Part shown: positions 30,278 through 31,010 of the stretch, piece by piece
Numbering within the stretch: the stretch's first letter is position 1
Layout of the letters: each line of letters opens with the position of its first letter
Virus record (IMG/VR): IMGVR_UViG_3300033142_000314
Coordinates: 1 to 31,010 of that record
Length of the DNA: 31,010 nt
DNA from: a virus
Direction: 5' to 3' (one strand)
The notes under the pieces: generated by a model
What the model was told of the DNA's origin: nothing
The model's database searches: none
The model's input: the letters and a program-made list of their open reading frames with translations, nothing else
Made by a program: the position numbers and the translations under genes

Positions 30278-31010
30278 TCATCCTCCTATGGTGTGGATAC
30301 CCTGCTGTTCGTATATGCTGTCCGGCTCGTGCACCGCAAGGTACCCGCGCCCCACTGCCATGATGCTAGCCACTATGCCATCGATGCGCTTGCGGCTCGC
30401 CTTCTTGTCTGGCTTGTAGTTGCCCGAAGCGTCCTCCACTACTACGACGTTGTTCTGCTGCCACAGCAGCACTGGGTTGTCGGAATGGATGATGCGGTGG
30501 CTGACAACCTGCGCTTCGAAATCCTTGCACGGCTCGCTCATGCTAGCGAAGCCCTGGCGGTGCAGCACCATGGGCAACCCCCAGGTCTCCTCCAGGGTGT
30601 TGGCCAACCCGAGCGCGTTATACGGGTCGTACGCTAATTCCTTCAGGGTGTACATGTCTGCCATCTGGCGTATATCCCGCTGGATGAACTCGTAGTCAAT
30701 GACCGTGCCAGGGGTTGCGGTTACCCAGCCGTCGTCTATCCATTGCTGATAGGGTGCGCGGTCTTCTTGCGTGCCTAGCTCCACGCGCTCCTCGGGCATG
30801 TAGTGCTGCGCTAGCAACTCCCAGTGGAGGACGTCGCCTATCCACCGGGGGAACGCATAAGCTGCGCAGGTCAAATCTAGCTTGGTGCTTAGATCCAGCC
30901 CACCCCAGCACTCTTCGCTACGCAGGCCCACCCAGCCCAGTGGCGGCACCGCGCACGCCCGCCAGTCCTCGGTCCGCAGCCACAGGTCTACCGTCGCTGT
31001 CCAGACGTTG
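30278..31010 (-). CDS. terL: Large terminase subunit, C-terminal part (cut by window edge)
   Basis: The frame is open to the right edge, so about 244 codons of the C-terminal part are visible. CWGGLDLSTKLDLTCAAY holds the first acidic residue of the RNase H-like nuclease domain, LKELAYDPYNALGLANTL the second, and KKASRKRIDGIVASIMAVGR the third (R/K-x-D-G-x-x-A). The earlier part NVWTATVDLWLRTEDWRACA is the conserved stretch before the nuclease domain. The domain cuts concatemeric DNA during packaging; the ATPase half and the small subunit lie outside. The stop overlaps the ribosome-binding region of the 50-residue membrane gene. Confidence 0.93.
   Translation of the reverse strand, partial: NVWTATVDLWLRTEDWRACAVPPLGWVGLRSEECWGGLDLSTKLDLTCAAYAFPRWIGDVLHWELLAQHYMPEERVELGTQEDRAPYQQWIDDGWVTATPGTVIDYEFIQRDIRQMADMYTLKELAYDPYNALGLANTLEETWGLPMVLHRQGFASMSEPCKDFEAQVVSHRIIHSDNPVLLWQQNNVVVVEDASGNYKPDKKASRKRIDGIVASIMAVGRGYLAVHEPDSIYEQQGIHTIGG

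Noticed and set aside
1-31010. tRNA genes
   Set aside because: No T-loop GTTCRANNC with matching acceptor and anticodon stems was seen in the intergenic regions.
1-31010. Attachment site, integrase or transposon ends
   Set aside because: No recombinase gene and no terminal inverted repeats were found; lifestyle cannot be inferred from this window.

Overview
This window is a high-GC double-stranded DNA genome fragment of a tailed phage (or prophage) with a long, non-contractile tail. Essentially every supported gene lies on the minus strand, so the transcription order runs from the right edge to the left edge. The evidence is a complete siphovirus-type morphogenesis block: large terminase (cut by the right edge), portal fused to a MuF-type domain, HK97-type prohead protease, HK97-fold major capsid protein, connector and head-tail joining proteins, tail tube, tail assembly chaperones made by a -1 frameshift, tape measure, and a tail-tip set (DUF2163, NlpC/P60-like DUF6950, gpJ-like hub) of the kind also found in gene transfer agents and in phages of Alphaproteobacteria. 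No integrase, repressor, replication gene or small terminase is visible, so neither lifestyle nor host can be fixed from this window.

Layout from right to left. 31010-25374 is the head module: TerL, a 50-residue membrane protein, portal-MuF, protease, capsid protein and a probable capsid accessory protein, followed by a strong factor-independent terminator at about 25316-25348. 25287-21323 is the connector and tail-tube module, with two paralogous tail-tube-like proteins and a GGGAAAC slippery site that fuses the two chaperone reading frames. 21323-13402 holds the tape measure, distal tail proteins and a 1381-residue hub/fibre protein with three HxH motifs. 13402-5525 is a large host-recognition region: beta-rich structural proteins, two small-molecule-transfer enzymes (a sulfotransferase-like and a class I methyltransferase-like protein), a sialidase-like beta-propeller, and an 849-residue fibre made of about 30 copies of a roughly 20-residue repeat, interrupted by a carbohydrate-binding-module-like domain. 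5525-3409 looks like a lysis/membrane cluster: two two-span membrane proteins, a DUF5675 protein, a 58-residue protein, a zinc-ribbon membrane protein and a spanin-like coiled-coil protein. No classical endolysin is recognisable.

3408-2676 is a gene-poor stretch of about 730 bases with hairpins. The left end (2675-1) is accessory: two cysteine-rich proteins, a histone-H1-like basic protein and a radical SAM/SPASM-like enzyme. The last two are each preceded by a copy of the same 25-base element (GTTCG-N6-GGGGTGTCAAA-N-CC), which suggests shared control. A nine-codon reading frame with a strong ribosome-binding site follows the radical SAM gene.

The genes are packed tightly, with ATGA, GTGA, TGATG and TAATG start-stop overlaps and a recurrent AGGAGCA ribosome-binding motif. 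The most novel-looking parts are the sulfotransferase/methyltransferase/propeller cassette inside the tail-fibre region, the repeat fibre with its inserted domain, and the radical SAM plus H1-like left arm.
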